The notes beneath the pieces are model-generated. The model made no database searches, had not been told where the DNA came from, and was given only the letters and a program-made list of their open reading frames with translations. Position numbers and translations under genes: made by a program. This document shows, one piece after another, positions 26,823 to 36,416 of a DNA stretch of 64,000 nucleotides. Source of the DNA: an uncultured Erythrobacter sp. (GTDB lineage Bacteria > Pseudomonadota > Alphaproteobacteria > Sphingomonadales > Sphingomonadaceae); contig CANMIS010000004.1 of the NCBI GenBank assembly GCA_947498065.1, forward strand, positions 434,001 to 498,000, in the 5' to 3' direction. Each line of letters starts with the position of its first letter. Positions within the stretch are counted from its first letter, which is position 1.

Positions 26823-28433
26823 CTAGCCTCCAGGTTTTGGCTCCCCCGCAGCTTGTGCGCGCTCAAGCACCGTCGCATTCGCTCGCGGGACGAGGCGAAT
26901 AGCCGTGATCAGCAAAAGCAGACCAACCGGCGTAATCCATAGCGTAGAGAGCACTCCCACGCTCAATCCCGCGTCATCTTGCGCTGAAACATAGCCAGCG
27001 GTGTACGGACCAAGCGCCAATCCCACCAGAGTTGTAGCCAAAAAGAATGTGGCCGTCGCGGTTCCCCGCATCCTAGGGAGGACCAGAGCTTGGCTGCTGG
27101 CTGCTGCTGCACCGAGTGCCGATGCCGCCAATGCGCTGGTGATGACGTTTAGAATGAGAAACAGCGTGAAGCTATCGGTTGTGTATTGAACGAGGGCGAA
27201 GGGGATTGGGCTGACAAGTCCAAACAAAATTACCCAAATCCGACCGGATGAGAAACGCGTGAACAATGCATCGGCCATTCTACCGCCTAGGATCACTCCC
27301 AAAAATCCGCCAGCTGCGCCCCCACCGCCGAGCCAGAAGCCAAGCTCAGCCTTAGAAACGTCGAACGTCCTTTCGGCATATGGCGCGCCCCAATAAGAGG
27401 CGGCGTAGGCCATAAATGCTACGGTTCCGTACCCGAGGATCGTGCAAAGGAAGGCCGGAGACCCCCAAGTCAGAGCGAATGTGGGATAGTCGCGCTCTCG
27501 AAGAGCGCTCGCCCAGCAAAAGACTGCATAATACCCGATCGCGAGCAACAGCCATTGATCCGTGATCGGCGCAAAGATGAACCCAGGGCCCGAACCTAGA
27601 ATGTTCGTCAGACCATAAGCGACCGCAAGTGCGCCAATGAAAACCGCGATGTTGATCGCCAGAGCTTTTCCGCCCCGGGCAGCAGCACCGAAAAAGGTAA
27701 AGCCTGGGATGACCGTGTAGAGCTCTCGCACGAAGCCTTTGAAGGGATGCGGATCTTCCGGCGTCTCAAGACCATCGATTGCTCCGCGAACCGGCTCGCG
27801 CAGGGTCACGACCCAAATCGCCAAAAGCAAACCGGGCACCCCGACCGCAATAAAGGCCGCCTGCCAGCCCGCTAGGCCCAGCACTGGATCGCCTTGCGGG
27901 AACGCTGCGTTCCAGCGGTCCACAACCAGCCCGCCAATCGCAAGCGAAATTCCCCCGCCAATATAAATGCCTGAGCTGTATATTGCGAGTGCGGTTGCCC
28001 TCAGTCTCGCCGGAAACCAATCCGAAATGAGCGAGTAGGCCGAGGGACTTGCAGTCGCTTCGCCAACACCAACGCCAATTCTTGCAACCGTCAACGTCGC
28101 GGCATCTCGTGCAAAACCTGACACCGCGGTCATTGCCGACCAGAGGGCAAGGCCAATGGTCATAAGCCGCACGCGCTTCCAACTATCGGCTAATTTCCCA
28201 AGTGGGATGCCGAAGAGTGCGTAGAAGATCGCGAACGCAGTACCGTACAAAAAGCCGAGATAGGCATCATCAACGCCTAGGTCCGCCTTGATGTCATTGG
28301 CCAAGATCGACAAGATCTGCCGGTCAATAAAGTTGAGCACATAGACCACCACCAAGACGCTCAGTGCATACCAGGAATAGGTGGGTACCGGCTGGTCAGT
28401 ATCGACCGCTGGCTGGCTTTCGGTGTCGCTCAA
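26823..28433 (-). CDS. MFS transporter (spinster-like subgroup)
   Basis: 536 residues with about twelve hydrophobic helices. The MFS signature between helices 2 and 3 is seen as GIPLGKLADSWKRVRLM, and the N-terminal VVYVLNFIDRQILSILANDIKADLG is typical of the spinster-like group. That group includes exporters and importers, so the substrate is unknown. A TTG at 28433 is chosen because GGGGAA precedes it; the longer frame from 28538 would run into queC and lacks family similarity. It follows queC by 29 bases. Confidence 0.88.
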   Translation of the reverse strand: MSDTESQPAVDTDQPVPTYSWYALSVLVVVYVLNFIDRQILSILANDIKADLGVDDAYLGFLYGTAFAIFYALFGIPLGKLADSWKRVRLMTIGLALWSAMTAVSGFARDAATLTVARIGVGVGEATASPSAYSLISDWFPARLRATALAIYSSGIYIGGGISLAIGGLVVDRWNAAFPQGDPVLGLAGWQAAFIAVGVPGLLLAIWVVTLREPVRGAIDGLETPEDPHPFKGFVRELYTVIPGFTFFGAAARGGKALAINIAVFIGALAVAYGLTNILGSGPGFIFAPITDQWLLLAIGYYAVFCWASALRERDYPTFALTWGSPAFLCTILGYGTVAFMAYAASYWGAPYAERTFDVSKAELGFWLGGGGAAGGFLGVILGGRMADALFTRFSSGRIWVILFGLVSPIPFALVQYTTDSFTLFLILNVITSALAASALGAAAASSQALVLPRMRGTATATFFLATTLVGLALGPYTAGYVSAQDDAGLSVGVLSTLWITPVGLLLLITAIRLVPRANATVLERAQAAGEPKPGG

Positions 28434-28462
28434 GTCAGTTCCCCAGTTGGAGCAGGCATTTC

Positions 28463-29158
28463 TTATGCTGCGTATTGCGTGTTGTCGGTTAGATTCGCCT
28501 CGGCAAAACCCTTGCGCCTGAGCCGGCATGAATCGCACTCACCACACGCCGCTCCATCGGGCGCGGGGTCATAGCAGGACCAGCTCCAAGCAGGGTCGAG
28601 ACCCAAGCGAGCGCATTCACTCGCAATATCGGCTTTCGTCATATGCTGAAGAGGCGTGTGAATCTCGAATGGAAACCCTTCCACTCCGGCCTTTGTCCCA
28701 AGGCGAGCGGTCTCAGCAAAGCTGGCGATGAATTCGGGACGGCAGTCTGGATAGCCAGAATAATCAAGGGCATTTACCCCGATAAAAACATCCTTGGCGC
28801 CCGCGGCTTCAGCAAATGCGATTGTCAGCGCGAGAAACACCAGATTGCGAGCAGGCACATAGGTAACGGGAATATCATCCGCCACACCCGTTTTGGGTAC
28901 GTCGATATCAGCTGTCAGTGCCGATCCACCAAATGAGCGCAGATCGAGCGACATTTGCACCTGTCGCTCAAGACCCAATTTCTCAGCGATATCTTTGGCT
29001 GATTGCAATTCCCGGCGATGGCGCTGGCCATAATCGATCGTGAGCGCTTGAACGGCAAACCCGCGCTCTTTCGCAATTCCAGCTGATACCATTGAGTCGA
29101 GCCCGCCTGATAACAGGACCACGGCGGTGGGCTTCTTTTGCTCTTGTTCGAAACTCAT
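28463..29158 (-). CDS. queC: 7-cyano-7-deazaguanine synthase (QueC)
   Basis: About 231 residues. The PP-loop ATP site is LLSGGLDSMV near the N-terminus. The zinc cysteines are in SWSCYDPAPDG and ACGECDSCRLR (four Cys). It converts 7-carboxy-7-deazaguanine to preQ0 with ammonia and ATP in queuosine synthesis. That fits gluQRS in the same window, which modifies queuosine in tRNA(Asp). The ATG at 29158 is preferred to a GTG two codons earlier. No preQ1 riboswitch was seen in the 60-base upstream gap. Confidence 0.95.
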   Translation of the reverse strand: MSFEQEQKKPTAVVLLSGGLDSMVSAGIAKERGFAVQALTIDYGQRHRRELQSAKDIAEKLGLERQVQMSLDLRSFGGSALTADIDVPKTGVADDIPVTYVPARNLVFLALTIAFAEAAGAKDVFIGVNALDYSGYPDCRPEFIASFAETARLGTKAGVEGFPFEIHTPLQHMTKADIASECARLGLDPAWSWSCYDPAPDGAACGECDSCRLRRKGFAEANLTDNTQYAA

Positions 29159-29218
29159 CGTCACTGGATTAGCGCGCTTACAATATTAAGCAATCCACCG
29201 TCGCCAATTCCTACGCAA

Positions 29219-29632
29219 TTAGCATGTGCCAGTGCGGCGGGCCTCTGCGGTCACCTGAAAAGGCAAGCCGCCAACAATCCCTTGGCTTTCCAATTGGACC
29301 AAAGATGAAGTTTCGCGGCGAATATTTGTCCGCCCATAGCCATCGCCCGGGCAGGTGTATTGGACCGACACTTCGGACGCCCCATCCTCCACCACGAATC
29401 GGCTGCAATTGTTCTGAGTATGGCGCAGCTGGATGAGCTCTCGCCCGCTGCGCACGCAAATTTTTCGCGAAGGAGAGCCGTCTCGCGGCTTCACGGTCCA
29501 TTCGCCCTTTGTGAGCCCAGATAGCATCGCCAGCCCATCGGACTGTGCAGCCAGAGGTACGGCTCCAACGACAGCAAACAGACCTAAGGCCATCAGCTTT
29601 CGCTTACCAATCGGTGCGCTACGTTTTTTCAT
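29219..29632 (-). CDS. Hypothetical secreted protein (DUF3617-like)
   Basis: 137 residues. A signal peptide (KRKLMALGLFAVVGAVPLAAQ) is followed by LSGLTKGEWTVKPRDG, which resembles the start of DUF3617 proteins. Four cysteines in the mature part (ICVRSG, NNCSRF, YTCPGDG, final C) could form two disulfides. The function is unknown. The ATG at 29632 is chosen because GAGG lies seven bases upstream; longer frames read into the hslO gene end. Confidence 0.65.
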   Translation of the reverse strand: MKKRSAPIGKRKLMALGLFAVVGAVPLAAQSDGLAMLSGLTKGEWTVKPRDGSPSRKICVRSGRELIQLRHTQNNCSRFVVEDGASEVSVQYTCPGDGYGRTNIRRETSSLVQLESQGIVGGLPFQVTAEARRTGTC

Positions 29633-29717
29633 CAGCATACCTCGCCACATATTTGCTGCACTGAGTTGTACGTATTGGACAACCCACGATGAGCCGTTCC
29701 TGAATAGCGATGAACTG

Positions 29718-30629
29718 TTAAATTGCCAAGACATATTGCTGAGCGCAAAACTGGCAATCGACCACAATCCGCCCTTCATCATCACGCATTGCATCCTGCT
29801 CATCAGCTGGGAAGCGAGCGATGACGCTATGATAATAGTCCGCACTGCAGCGGCAACCGCGCTTCAGTTCCCTACCGGGCTGAACCCGAATCTGATCCTC
29901 TTCGTGGAACAAACGCCACACGATGCTTTCCATGGAAAGCTCGAGATCAAGCAATTCCTCATGACTGATAGTGCCAGCGAGCGCGACGATGTGTTCCCAA
30001 TCCGGATGGTCAAGGCGAACATGCAAACGCTCACGCCCCTCTTCGCCATCGGCAAGGTGCTGGATAAGCACACCGGCCGCGTGATGGCCGCCGGCGCTGG
30101 ATCGGCTGGCGACCCTGATGAGTGTGGGCACTTGCTCTGACTGAACAAAGTAGTTCTCGCACGCCTCAGACAGATTGTCCCCTTCCAGCGGGACGATGCC
30201 CTGATAACGCTTGCCCGCACCCGTTTCGAAGGTGATCGCAAGGTACCCCTCCCCAAACAAAGCCGCGAGCGCTGGATTAGCGCCAAGGCCCTCAACCTTA
30301 GCGCCATCAAACTCAGCATAGCCGCGCATTGTCCCGCCGCGATAATCGCACACGAGCAATTGCACCGGGCCTGCCTTCGTCTGCGCCTGCATGGTCAGTT
30401 GGCCATCTTCACCCTTGAGCAAACCGCCCATAAGGGCGCCCAGCACCAGCGCTTCGCCAAGCAGGTGCTGAATGGGAGCCGGGTAATCATGCACCGCCAG
30501 AACATCGTTCAGCACTGCGTCAAGGCGAACCACGCGGCCACGGGCGCTGCGCGAAGGCAGAGTGAAGCCAAGCAGCTTATCAGCGAACGTCTCGGGCTCT
30601 TGCGCCGTGGGAGATTGGGCTTGTGTCAT
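29718..30629 (-). CDS. hslO: 33 kDa chaperonin Hsp33
   Basis: 303 residues. The redox switch is present at the C-terminus: a CRC pair (GCRCSADYY) and, about 30 residues later, the CxxC pair CQFC. Under oxidation these cysteines release zinc and form disulfides, activating Hsp33 as a holdase chaperone in the cytosol. It stands 56 bases after argF on the same strand, a gene order (argD-argF-hslO) that is common in alphaproteobacteria. Confidence 0.95.
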   Translation of the reverse strand: MTQAQSPTAQEPETFADKLLGFTLPSRSARGRVVRLDAVLNDVLAVHDYPAPIQHLLGEALVLGALMGGLLKGEDGQLTMQAQTKAGPVQLLVCDYRGGTMRGYAEFDGAKVEGLGANPALAALFGEGYLAITFETGAGKRYQGIVPLEGDNLSEACENYFVQSEQVPTLIRVASRSSAGGHHAAGVLIQHLADGEEGRERLHVRLDHPDWEHIVALAGTISHEELLDLELSMESIVWRLFHEEDQIRVQPGRELKRGCRCSADYYHSVIARFPADEQDAMRDDEGRIVVDCQFCAQQYVLAI

Positions 30630-30685
30630 AGCGAACTATATGGTGGCTCTAACGCGGGAGTTAAGCCTCAATCGCGGGGCGAGCC

Positions 30686-31618
30686 TCACGCAAGCAGGCC
30701 AAAGCTCCACAGCAGAACAGATTTCTGCGCATGAATGCGGTTTTCCGCCTCGTCAAAGACGGCCGATTGCGGCCCTTCAAACACTTCTTCGCTTACTTCT
30801 TCGCCGACGTGCGCAGGCAGGCAATGCAGGAACAATGCGTCAGGTTTGGCCTCAGCCATAAGCGGCGCATTCACCTGAAAGGGCTCCATAGCGCGGCGCT
30901 TCTCATCTGCATCCGCTTGTCCCATCGAAATCCAAGTGTCGGTCACCAACACGTCAGCGCCGCGAGCCGCCGCTGAGGCATCTTGCGTCAGAGTGACCTC
31001 AGCCCCTCCAGCCCGCGCCATTTCGACAAATTCACTGTCTGGCTCATAGCCAGCTGGCGTCGCCACCCGAACATTGAACCTCATCAGGCTCGCCGCTTCC
31101 AAGATGGAGTGCAGCACATTGTTGCCATCGCCGAACCAAGCGACCTCCAAGCCCGGCAGAGGCTTGCCATGTTCAATCACTGTGAGCAGGTCGGCCACGA
31201 TCTGGCACGGGTGCGAACGATCAGTCAGCCCGTTGATCACAGGCACGGTCGCGTGGCGCGCCATTTCCTCGATCTTCGCATGATCATCGGTCCGCAGCAT
31301 GATTGCATCGACCATTCGGCTGAGGACGCGGGCGGTATCCGCAATAGTCTCGCCGCGCCCCAATTGGCTCGATGCGCTATCCAGGATCAGCACTGAGCCG
31401 CCCAGCTGCCGCATCGCAATGTCAAAGCTCACGCGGGTCCGCGTGGAGTTCTTCTCAAACACCAAAGCCAAGACTTTGCCCTCCAGCGGAGCGTCGGCAT
31501 CAGCCTGCCCCTTGCCCCAGTCTTTGCGCGCCGCTTTGCGATCAATCGCATCGCCAACCATTGCCGCAATTGCATTGGCCCCAGCATCGCTGAGATCGAG
31601 AAAATGTTGATGCGTCAT
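30686..31618 (-). CDS. argF: Ornithine carbamoyltransferase
   Basis: 310 residues. The carbamoyl-phosphate loop is [10 protein letters not shown], the second phosphate-binding stretch is [12 protein letters not shown], and the ornithine site is the FLHCLPA motif. It makes citrulline from ornithine and carbamoyl phosphate in arginine synthesis. The ATG overlaps the argD stop by one base (TGATG), so translation is coupled. Confidence 0.97.
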   Translation of the reverse strand: MTHQHFLDLSDAGANAIAAMVGDAIDRKAARKDWGKGQADADAPLEGKVLALVFEKNSTRTRVSFDIAMRQLGGSVLILDSASSQLGRGETIADTARVLSRMVDAIMLRTDDHAKIEEMARHATVPVINGLTDRSHPCQIVADLLTVIEHGKPLPGLEVAWFGDGNNVLHSILEAASLMRFNVRVATPAGYEPDSEFVEMARAGGAEVTLTQDASAAARGADVLVTDTWISMGQADADEKRRAMEPFQVNAPLMAEAKPDALFLHCLPAHVGEEVSEEVFEGPQSAVFDEAENRIHAQKSVLLWSFGLLA

Positions 31619-32817
31619 CAGGCTGGCTCTGGAATTTTATAGCTTGCTGCACCGGCGGAAAGCTTGTCGAAGAACTCGTCAATCTCAGCGTCGCCAATCA
31701 CCAGCGGCGGAAGCACACGCAAGGTGTTGTCGCCCGCGGCAACGGTCAGCAGATCGTGATTCTCGCGAAGGTGCACAAAGAACGGACGGCTTTCGACCTT
31801 CATCTTAATGCCCAGCATCAGACCCATCCCGCGCACCAGCTCGAACAATTCTGGGTAATTGCCGATGAATTGCTCGAGCCGGGTGCGAATGCGCTCACCC
31901 TTCTCGCGAACCGAGCTCAAAAACTCCTCATTGGCCACAGCTTCCATGACGGCGCAGCCCGCCGCCATCGCAAGCGGGTTGCCGCCATAGGTCGAGCCAT
32001 GCGTACCAAAGGTCATCCCGCGCGCCGCCTTTTCGGTTGCTAGACAGGCGCCGAATGGGAAGCCGCCGCCAATGCCCTTTGCCGTCGCGACAATATCGGG
32101 CGTGATGCCATATTGCTCATAGGCGTAAAGCGTGCCGGTGCGCGCAACCCCGCATTGCACCTCATCCAGAACAAGCATCAGGTCATGCTCGTCAGCTAGG
32201 TCTCTCAGCCCCTGCATGAATTCCTGCGATGCGGGGCGAATGCCGCCCTCCCCTTGGATCGGCTCGACCAGGAAGCCCGCTGTGTTCGGGCCCATCAACG
32301 CCTTGGCCGATTCCAAATCATCAAACTCTGCATATTTGAAACCATCGAGCATCGGCGAGAAGCCGTGGTGCATCTTGGTCTGGTTCGATGCGCTGATGGT
32401 CGCCATCGTGCGGCCATGAAAGGCGTTCGAAAATGTGATCAGCTCATGCTTGCTCGCATCGCCAGCATCGCCTGCGTTCTGGTGATAAGCGCGCGCGGTT
32501 TTGATTGCAGTCTCCACTGCCTCCGCGCCTGAATTGGTAAAGAACACCGTGTCGGCAAAGGTGTTGTCGACCAGCATTTGCGCCAGCTTCTCGCCCTGCG
32601 GGCTACCGTAGAGGTTGGAGACATGCATCAAGGTCGCGGCTTGCTCTTGGATCGCCTTGATCAGCCCCTCGTGTGAGTGGCCCAGCAAGTTCACTGCAAT
32701 GCCGCTGGCAAAATCGAGGTAACGCGTACCATCCTCGTCAATCAGGTGGCAGTGCTCGCCTCGGACCGGACGGACACCGCAGCGAGGGTAGACAGGCATA
32801 AGCGGTGTGATCGACAT
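31618..32817 (-). CDS. argD: Acetylornithine aminotransferase
   Basis: 399 residues of the class-III aminotransferase family. It has the [15 protein letters not shown]-terminus, [14 protein letters not shown] (PLP phosphate), [13 protein letters not shown], and the PLP lysine in [11 protein letters not shown]. It makes N-acetylornithine from the semialdehyde with glutamate. The ATG at 32817 has AAGGA eight bases upstream; a longer frame from 32895 adds an unrelated extension and overlaps the promoter. Confidence 0.95.
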   Translation of the reverse strand: MSITPLMPVYPRCGVRPVRGEHCHLIDEDGTRYLDFASGIAVNLLGHSHEGLIKAIQEQAATLMHVSNLYGSPQGEKLAQMLVDNTFADTVFFTNSGAEAVETAIKTARAYHQNAGDAGDASKHELITFSNAFHGRTMATISASNQTKMHHGFSPMLDGFKYAEFDDLESAKALMGPNTAGFLVEPIQGEGGIRPASQEFMQGLRDLADEHDLMLVLDEVQCGVARTGTLYAYEQYGITPDIVATAKGIGGGFPFGACLATEKAARGMTFGTHGSTYGGNPLAMAAGCAVMEAVANEEFLSSVREKGERIRTRLEQFIGNYPELFELVRGMGLMLGIKMKVESRPFFVHLRENHDLLTVAAGDNTLRVLPPLVIGDAEIDEFFDKLSAGAASYKIPEPA

Positions 32818-32903
32818 GATTTGATCCTTAAAAACTGAGTGAAATCGAAAATTGAATTCAGGAATGGAAAAGGCGACCCTAAACAGAGCCGCCATTTCCC
32901 GAA

Positions 32904-32932
32904 TTGATAAGGCCGCTCATGTTTCCGGTCAA
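32904..32932 (-). promoter_or_regulatory. Candidate sigma-70 promoter for argD-argF(-hslO)
   Basis: On the reverse strand TTGACC (32932-32927) and TATCAA (32909-32904) are 17 bases apart. Transcription would begin near 32897, giving an 80-base leader before argD. Confidence 0.5.
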
Positions 32933-32958
32933 ACGGCCCTGATATGTACTGGGGAGAT

Positions 32959-33762
32959 TTATCCCTGCGCAGGCACCAAGTTGACAGCAGAATGCTTGCC
33001 TCGTCGATCGACTTCAATGTCGAACTCGTAGCGTTCGCCTTCGTTGATGCCTTGTAGCCCCGAACGCTCAACCGCGCTGATATGCACAAATGCATCCGGC
33101 TGACCATCGTCGCGAACCAGGAAGCCAAAGCCCTTCATGGAGTTGAAGAATTTGACGGTTCCAGTTGCTTTCTCGCCGGTCAGCTCACGCTGAGGCGCTG
33201 CTTCTTTTTTCTCAACCGCGATCACATCGCCAACCACTTGGAGATCCTGAGCGGAGATTTTGCCGCCGCGATCAACCAGGTTGAACTCAAGCTCTTGACC
33301 TTCAGCCAGACCTTCCAGTCCAGCACGCTCAACTGCGCTGATGTGAATGAACACATCTTCGCCGCCGCCTTCTTGAGCGACAAAGCCGAAGCCCTTCTGG
33401 CTGTTGAAGAATTTCACAGTACCTTTGCCGGTGCCTACGACTTGAGCGGGCATGCGGTTGAAACCGCCGCCTCCACCGCCGCCGCCGCCAGGGCCACCAC
33501 GACCGCCACCGCCGCCGCTGCGATCACCGCCGCTGAAACGGTCACCACCGCCTCCGCCGCCGTAACGATCGCCGCCGCCGCCACCTGGCCCGCCACGTCC
33601 ACCGCCGCCGCCATAGCGATCACCACCGCCACCGCTTCGGTCATTTCCGTAATTGCCTGGAGGCGGGAATCCGTCGCCGCCGCCGCCAAAAGGATCGTAG
33701 CTGTCCTCGCCGAATCCGTCGCGCTTGTCCCGGCCGCGCCGACGTCCTCTATCGTAACCCAT
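32959..33762 (-). CDS. Two-domain cold-shock protein with Gly/Arg-rich N-terminus
   Basis: 267 residues. Residues ~1-105 are low-complexity, mostly Gly with Arg, Asp and Tyr, including two [12 protein letters not shown] modules and DRYGGGG repeats. Two cold-shock domains follow: each has GTVKFFNS, an RNP1 KGFGF(V/L) and an RNP2 (V)F(I/V)HIS, at about residues 112-175 and 200-262. The protein should bind single-stranded RNA or DNA. RGG-like tails are typical of eukaryotic glycine-rich RNA-binding proteins. A 14-codon frame right behind AGGAGG overlaps this start on the same strand (see findings). Confidence 0.9.
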   Translation of the reverse strand: MGYDRGRRRGRDKRDGFGEDSYDPFGGGGDGFPPPGNYGNDRSGGGGDRYGGGGGRGGPGGGGGDRYGGGGGGDRFSGGDRSGGGGGRGGPGGGGGGGGGFNRMPAQVVGTGKGTVKFFNSQKGFGFVAQEGGGEDVFIHISAVERAGLEGLAEGQELEFNLVDRGGKISAQDLQVVGDVIAVEKKEAAPQRELTGEKATGTVKFFNSMKGFGFLVRDDGQPDAFVHISAVERSGLQGINEGERYEFDIEVDRRGKHSAVNLVPAQG

Positions 33763-34068
33763 AACTCAAAACGTACCTTACAAGACTGCCCATCCTCCTA
33801 TGCATCAGAGCGGGGACAGCAAGCCGCCACTGACACAGGCAGAACGCCGAAATTGTTCGGAGTCCCACCTCGTAGAATCGGTGCATAGCGCACAAACCAT
33901 TGCTTTGCGAATGATTTAACCGATCCCCGCTGTTATCACTGAGAATTGTGACACTTTCGAACAAGTCCAATACTTGCTTCGCATCAAAGTGTTGGCCATG
34001 AAATGCACGCGCACGCAGATATTGTGAGCATTCCAGCAGGCTTTCGCAGCATAAAGGCGATTAAAACC
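33763..34068. other. 306-bp region between divergent cold-shock and sulfurtransferase-like genes
   Basis: There is no long gene here. On the reverse strand AGGAGG is directly followed by an ATG opening a 14-codon frame that ends inside the cold-shock gene start. The rest is AT-rich around 33900-33960 and may hold both promoters, but no convincing -35/-10 pair was found. A long leader is plausible for the cold-shock gene. Confidence 0.4.
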
Positions 34069-34509
34069 ATGAGCGATTTTCGCGAACTCTCACCCGCCAT
34101 TTTTGCCAGCCCGCAAATCACATTGGATGATGTCGCCGCGGCCAAGGAGGCGGGCGTCACCTTGATCATCAACAACCGGCCAGATGGCGAAGAGCCTGAT
34201 GCGCCTCAGGGTGATGCGATCAAAGCGGCAGTCAAGGAAGCGGGCCTAGATTATTGCGCGATCCCAATCGGGCATTCCGGGTTCAGCCAGCCGCAGATTG
34301 ACGAGATGGTTGGCGCAATGGCCAAGGCTGAGGGCAAAGTGCTCGCCTATTGCCGTTCTGGCACACGCTCCACGTTCCTTTGGGCGCTCGCCCAGGCAAA
34401 ATCCGGCCATAACCCTTCTGGAATTGTGCATGCGGCGGCCAACGCTGGCTATGATGTTAGCCCGGTGCGCCCCATGCTCGATATGCTCTCTGGCCAAGCA
34501 GGCGAGTAA
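34069..34509 (+). CDS. TIGR01244 family sulfur transferase / DUF442 phosphatase-like protein
   Basis: 146 residues. It has the family pattern LSPAIFASPQITLDDVAAAKEAGVTLIINNRPDGEE and the active-site loop YCRSGTRST, a Cys-x5-Arg signature as in dual-specificity phosphatases and rhodaneses. Related domains are fused to beta-lactamase-like sulfide enzymes (Blh), suggesting sulfur-transfer chemistry, but the activity is not proven. The ATG at 34069 is chosen because the family starts here; an AAGG lies 11 bases upstream. Confidence 0.87.
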   Translation: MSDFRELSPAIFASPQITLDDVAAAKEAGVTLIINNRPDGEEPDAPQGDAIKAAVKEAGLDYCAIPIGHSGFSQPQIDEMVGAMAKAEGKVLAYCRSGTRSTFLWALAQAKSGHNPSGIVHAAANAGYDVSPVRPMLDMLSGQAGE

Positions 34510-34523
34510 ACCTGCGCGCTTAG

Positions 34524-35948
34524 CTACTTGCGGTAATCGAGCGGCGGTTCACGGTCGCCAAGCAGTGATTTGTACGTGTAATCCGGCCCGCGTGCCGCAT
34601 CGAATTCGGCCTTCGCCGCGCTGCGCAGCCCCGGATTAGTGTAAAGCTCCGCCGCCATCAATGCCATCGCCTTGGCCGCGACCTGAGCGCCTTTATGGCC
34701 AATCGAATGACCGCTGGCGGCAACCGCTTGCCAAGTGTGCGCGCTGGTGCCGGGCACCCAAGTGGCCGTGCGCACGCCTACTGTTGGCGTCGCCCACGAG
34801 ACATCGCCGACATCGGTCGAACCATAGCCAAGGCTCTTATTGTATTCGCCGATTTCGCCCGCACTGCTGAGCGGTTTGGCCGCATCGCCGAGCGATTTTT
34901 GAATTTCTTCGGCCCATGCACGCTCTTCAGCGGTGTATTCAACGCCGCCAACCATCCGCAATTTCGCGTCCATCATCTTGGCGAGGGTCTCATTGACCAG
35001 CAGCGGATTGTTCCCGTGGATCACTTCCCACTCGACATCAGTTCCTGTGCCGAGCGCAGCGCCCTTGGCCGCATTCTCCAACCGCGCCCAAATCTCATCC
35101 ACGCCGTCAGGATCGGGATGGCGGACATAATAAAACACCTCGGCAAAGTCCGGCACCACATTGGGCGCATTGCCGCCGCTGGTGATGACGTAGTGCATGC
35201 GCGCATCTTGCGGCATATGCTCGTGCAGCATGTTCGCCATCATGTTCATCGCCTCTGCCCCATCAAGCGCAGAGCGGCCCCGCTCTGGCGCGCCAGCCGC
35301 ATGCGCAGAAATACCTTTGAAGCGAAACTTGGCTGAGCGATTGGCGAGGCTCGTCTGGGCCGCTGCGCTGTTTTCATCGTCCGCGTGCCAGTGGATCGCA
35401 ATGTCGACATCATCGAACAATCCGGCCCGCGTCATGTAAACCTTGCCAGAACCGCCCTCTTCCGCGGGCGTGCCATAGAAACGGATGCGGCCCGGCGTGC
35501 CGGTCGCCTCGAGCCATTGCTTCACTGCGATTGCGGCTGTGAGAGATGCAGCCCCAAACAGATTGTGTCCGCAGGCGTGCCCAGCATGTTTGCCGTCAAC
35601 CATATCGCGCGTAGCCAGCGCAGACTGGTTGATCCCGGGCAGAGCGTCCATTTCGGCAAGGATCGCAATGATCGGACCGCCCTCACCCCACTCAGCAACG
35701 AAGGCGGTCGGGATTTCAGCGACACCTGCCTTGATCTCAAACCCCTCGCCGGCAAGCTCCGATTGCAAAAGCCCGCTCGACTGCGTTTCGAGATAGCCAA
35801 CCTCGGCCAGATCCCACAATTGCTGAGCCACTCTAGCGGTGCGCTCTTGCTGCGCCTCAACATTGGCGGCTGGGTCTTGAACCTGAGCGCTGAGCGGCGC
35901 CGCGCTAAGCAGCAATCCAGCCAAAACGGTGCGAGCAACGAACTTCAT
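34524..35948 (-). CDS. Secreted M20-family amidohydrolase (AbgB/HipO-like)
   Basis: 474 residues. A signal peptide (FVARTVLAGLLLSAAPLSAQ) is followed by an M20D peptidase. The metal site is visible in GKHAGHACGHN and TPAEEGGSGK, the lid domain in KFRFKGISAHAAGAPE, and the last ligand in VPGTSAHTW. These enzymes cleave N-acyl or N-aminobenzoyl amino acids; the substrate is not clear. An export signal is uncommon for this group and points to periplasmic scavenging. GGGAG precedes the ATG at 35948. Confidence 0.9.
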   Translation of the reverse strand: MKFVARTVLAGLLLSAAPLSAQVQDPAANVEAQQERTARVAQQLWDLAEVGYLETQSSGLLQSELAGEGFEIKAGVAEIPTAFVAEWGEGGPIIAILAEMDALPGINQSALATRDMVDGKHAGHACGHNLFGAASLTAAIAVKQWLEATGTPGRIRFYGTPAEEGGSGKVYMTRAGLFDDVDIAIHWHADDENSAAAQTSLANRSAKFRFKGISAHAAGAPERGRSALDGAEAMNMMANMLHEHMPQDARMHYVITSGGNAPNVVPDFAEVFYYVRHPDPDGVDEIWARLENAAKGAALGTGTDVEWEVIHGNNPLLVNETLAKMMDAKLRMVGGVEYTAEERAWAEEIQKSLGDAAKPLSSAGEIGEYNKSLGYGSTDVGDVSWATPTVGVRTATWVPGTSAHTWQAVAASGHSIGHKGAQVAAKAMALMAAELYTNPGLRSAAKAEFDAARGPDYTYKSLLGDREPPLDYRK

Positions 35949-36007
35949 GAGCAATCTCCCTTGCGCTCTGCTTGCCGCAAAGCTGCGGCCGTGCCAATCC
36001 TTTGCGC

Positions 36008-36415
36008 ATGGAAATTGATCCGCTTCTTCTGCAATTCGGCGGTTCGCTGGTGGCCATCGTGCTGCTGGCGTGGCTCGCCTCTGCTTTGAAGCTGGGCGGT
36101 AAGCCTAAATTGGCGAACCACAGCGAGGCCGCGCGCGCAGCTGGCGAGGTGGCGGACGGTTTCGCGCCTATTGAAAGCGCGATTGCGCGTGATGGGGCCG
36201 GGGCGCTCCTCAAGGACGCACAAGGCCAGATCATGCTGCTCAAGCCGCATGGTGTGCATTTTGCCGGACGCATTCTTAGCGAGGAAGCCAGCGCCACCAC
36301 TTCAGACACCATGCTCATCGTCGATACCGGCGAGGCGCGCTTCGGCTCGGTTCGGCTGGCACTCGATGATGCGGACATTTGGGTAGCAGCCATCAATCAG
36401 CTAGGCAGGCGCTAG
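36008..36415 (+). CDS. Hypothetical membrane-anchored protein
   Basis: 135 residues. One N-terminal transmembrane helix (LLLQFGGSLVAIVLLAWLASAL) is followed by a cytosolic or periplasmic domain ending in short strands (QIMLLKPHGVHFAGRIL, TMLIVDTGEARFGSVRLAL). No family was recognised. It ends one base before the sterol-desaturase gene, so the two are very likely cotranscribed and may work together at the membrane. Confidence 0.7.
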   Translation: MEIDPLLLQFGGSLVAIVLLAWLASALKLGGKPKLANHSEAARAAGEVADGFAPIESAIARDGAGALLKDAQGQIMLLKPHGVHFAGRILSEEASATTSDTMLIVDTGEARFGSVRLALDDADIWVAAINQLGRR

Positions 36416-36416
36416 C

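Noticed and set aside
28434..28538. 35-codon N-terminal extension of the MFS gene
   Set aside because: It overlaps the queC end, has no MFS similarity, and a TTG with GGGGAA upstream at 28433 gives a normal start.
33082..33888. 268-codon forward frame antisense to the cold-shock gene
   Set aside because: It is the reverse reading of the Gly-rich repeat (giving Ala/Thr repeats); the cold-shock domains on the other strand are unambiguous.
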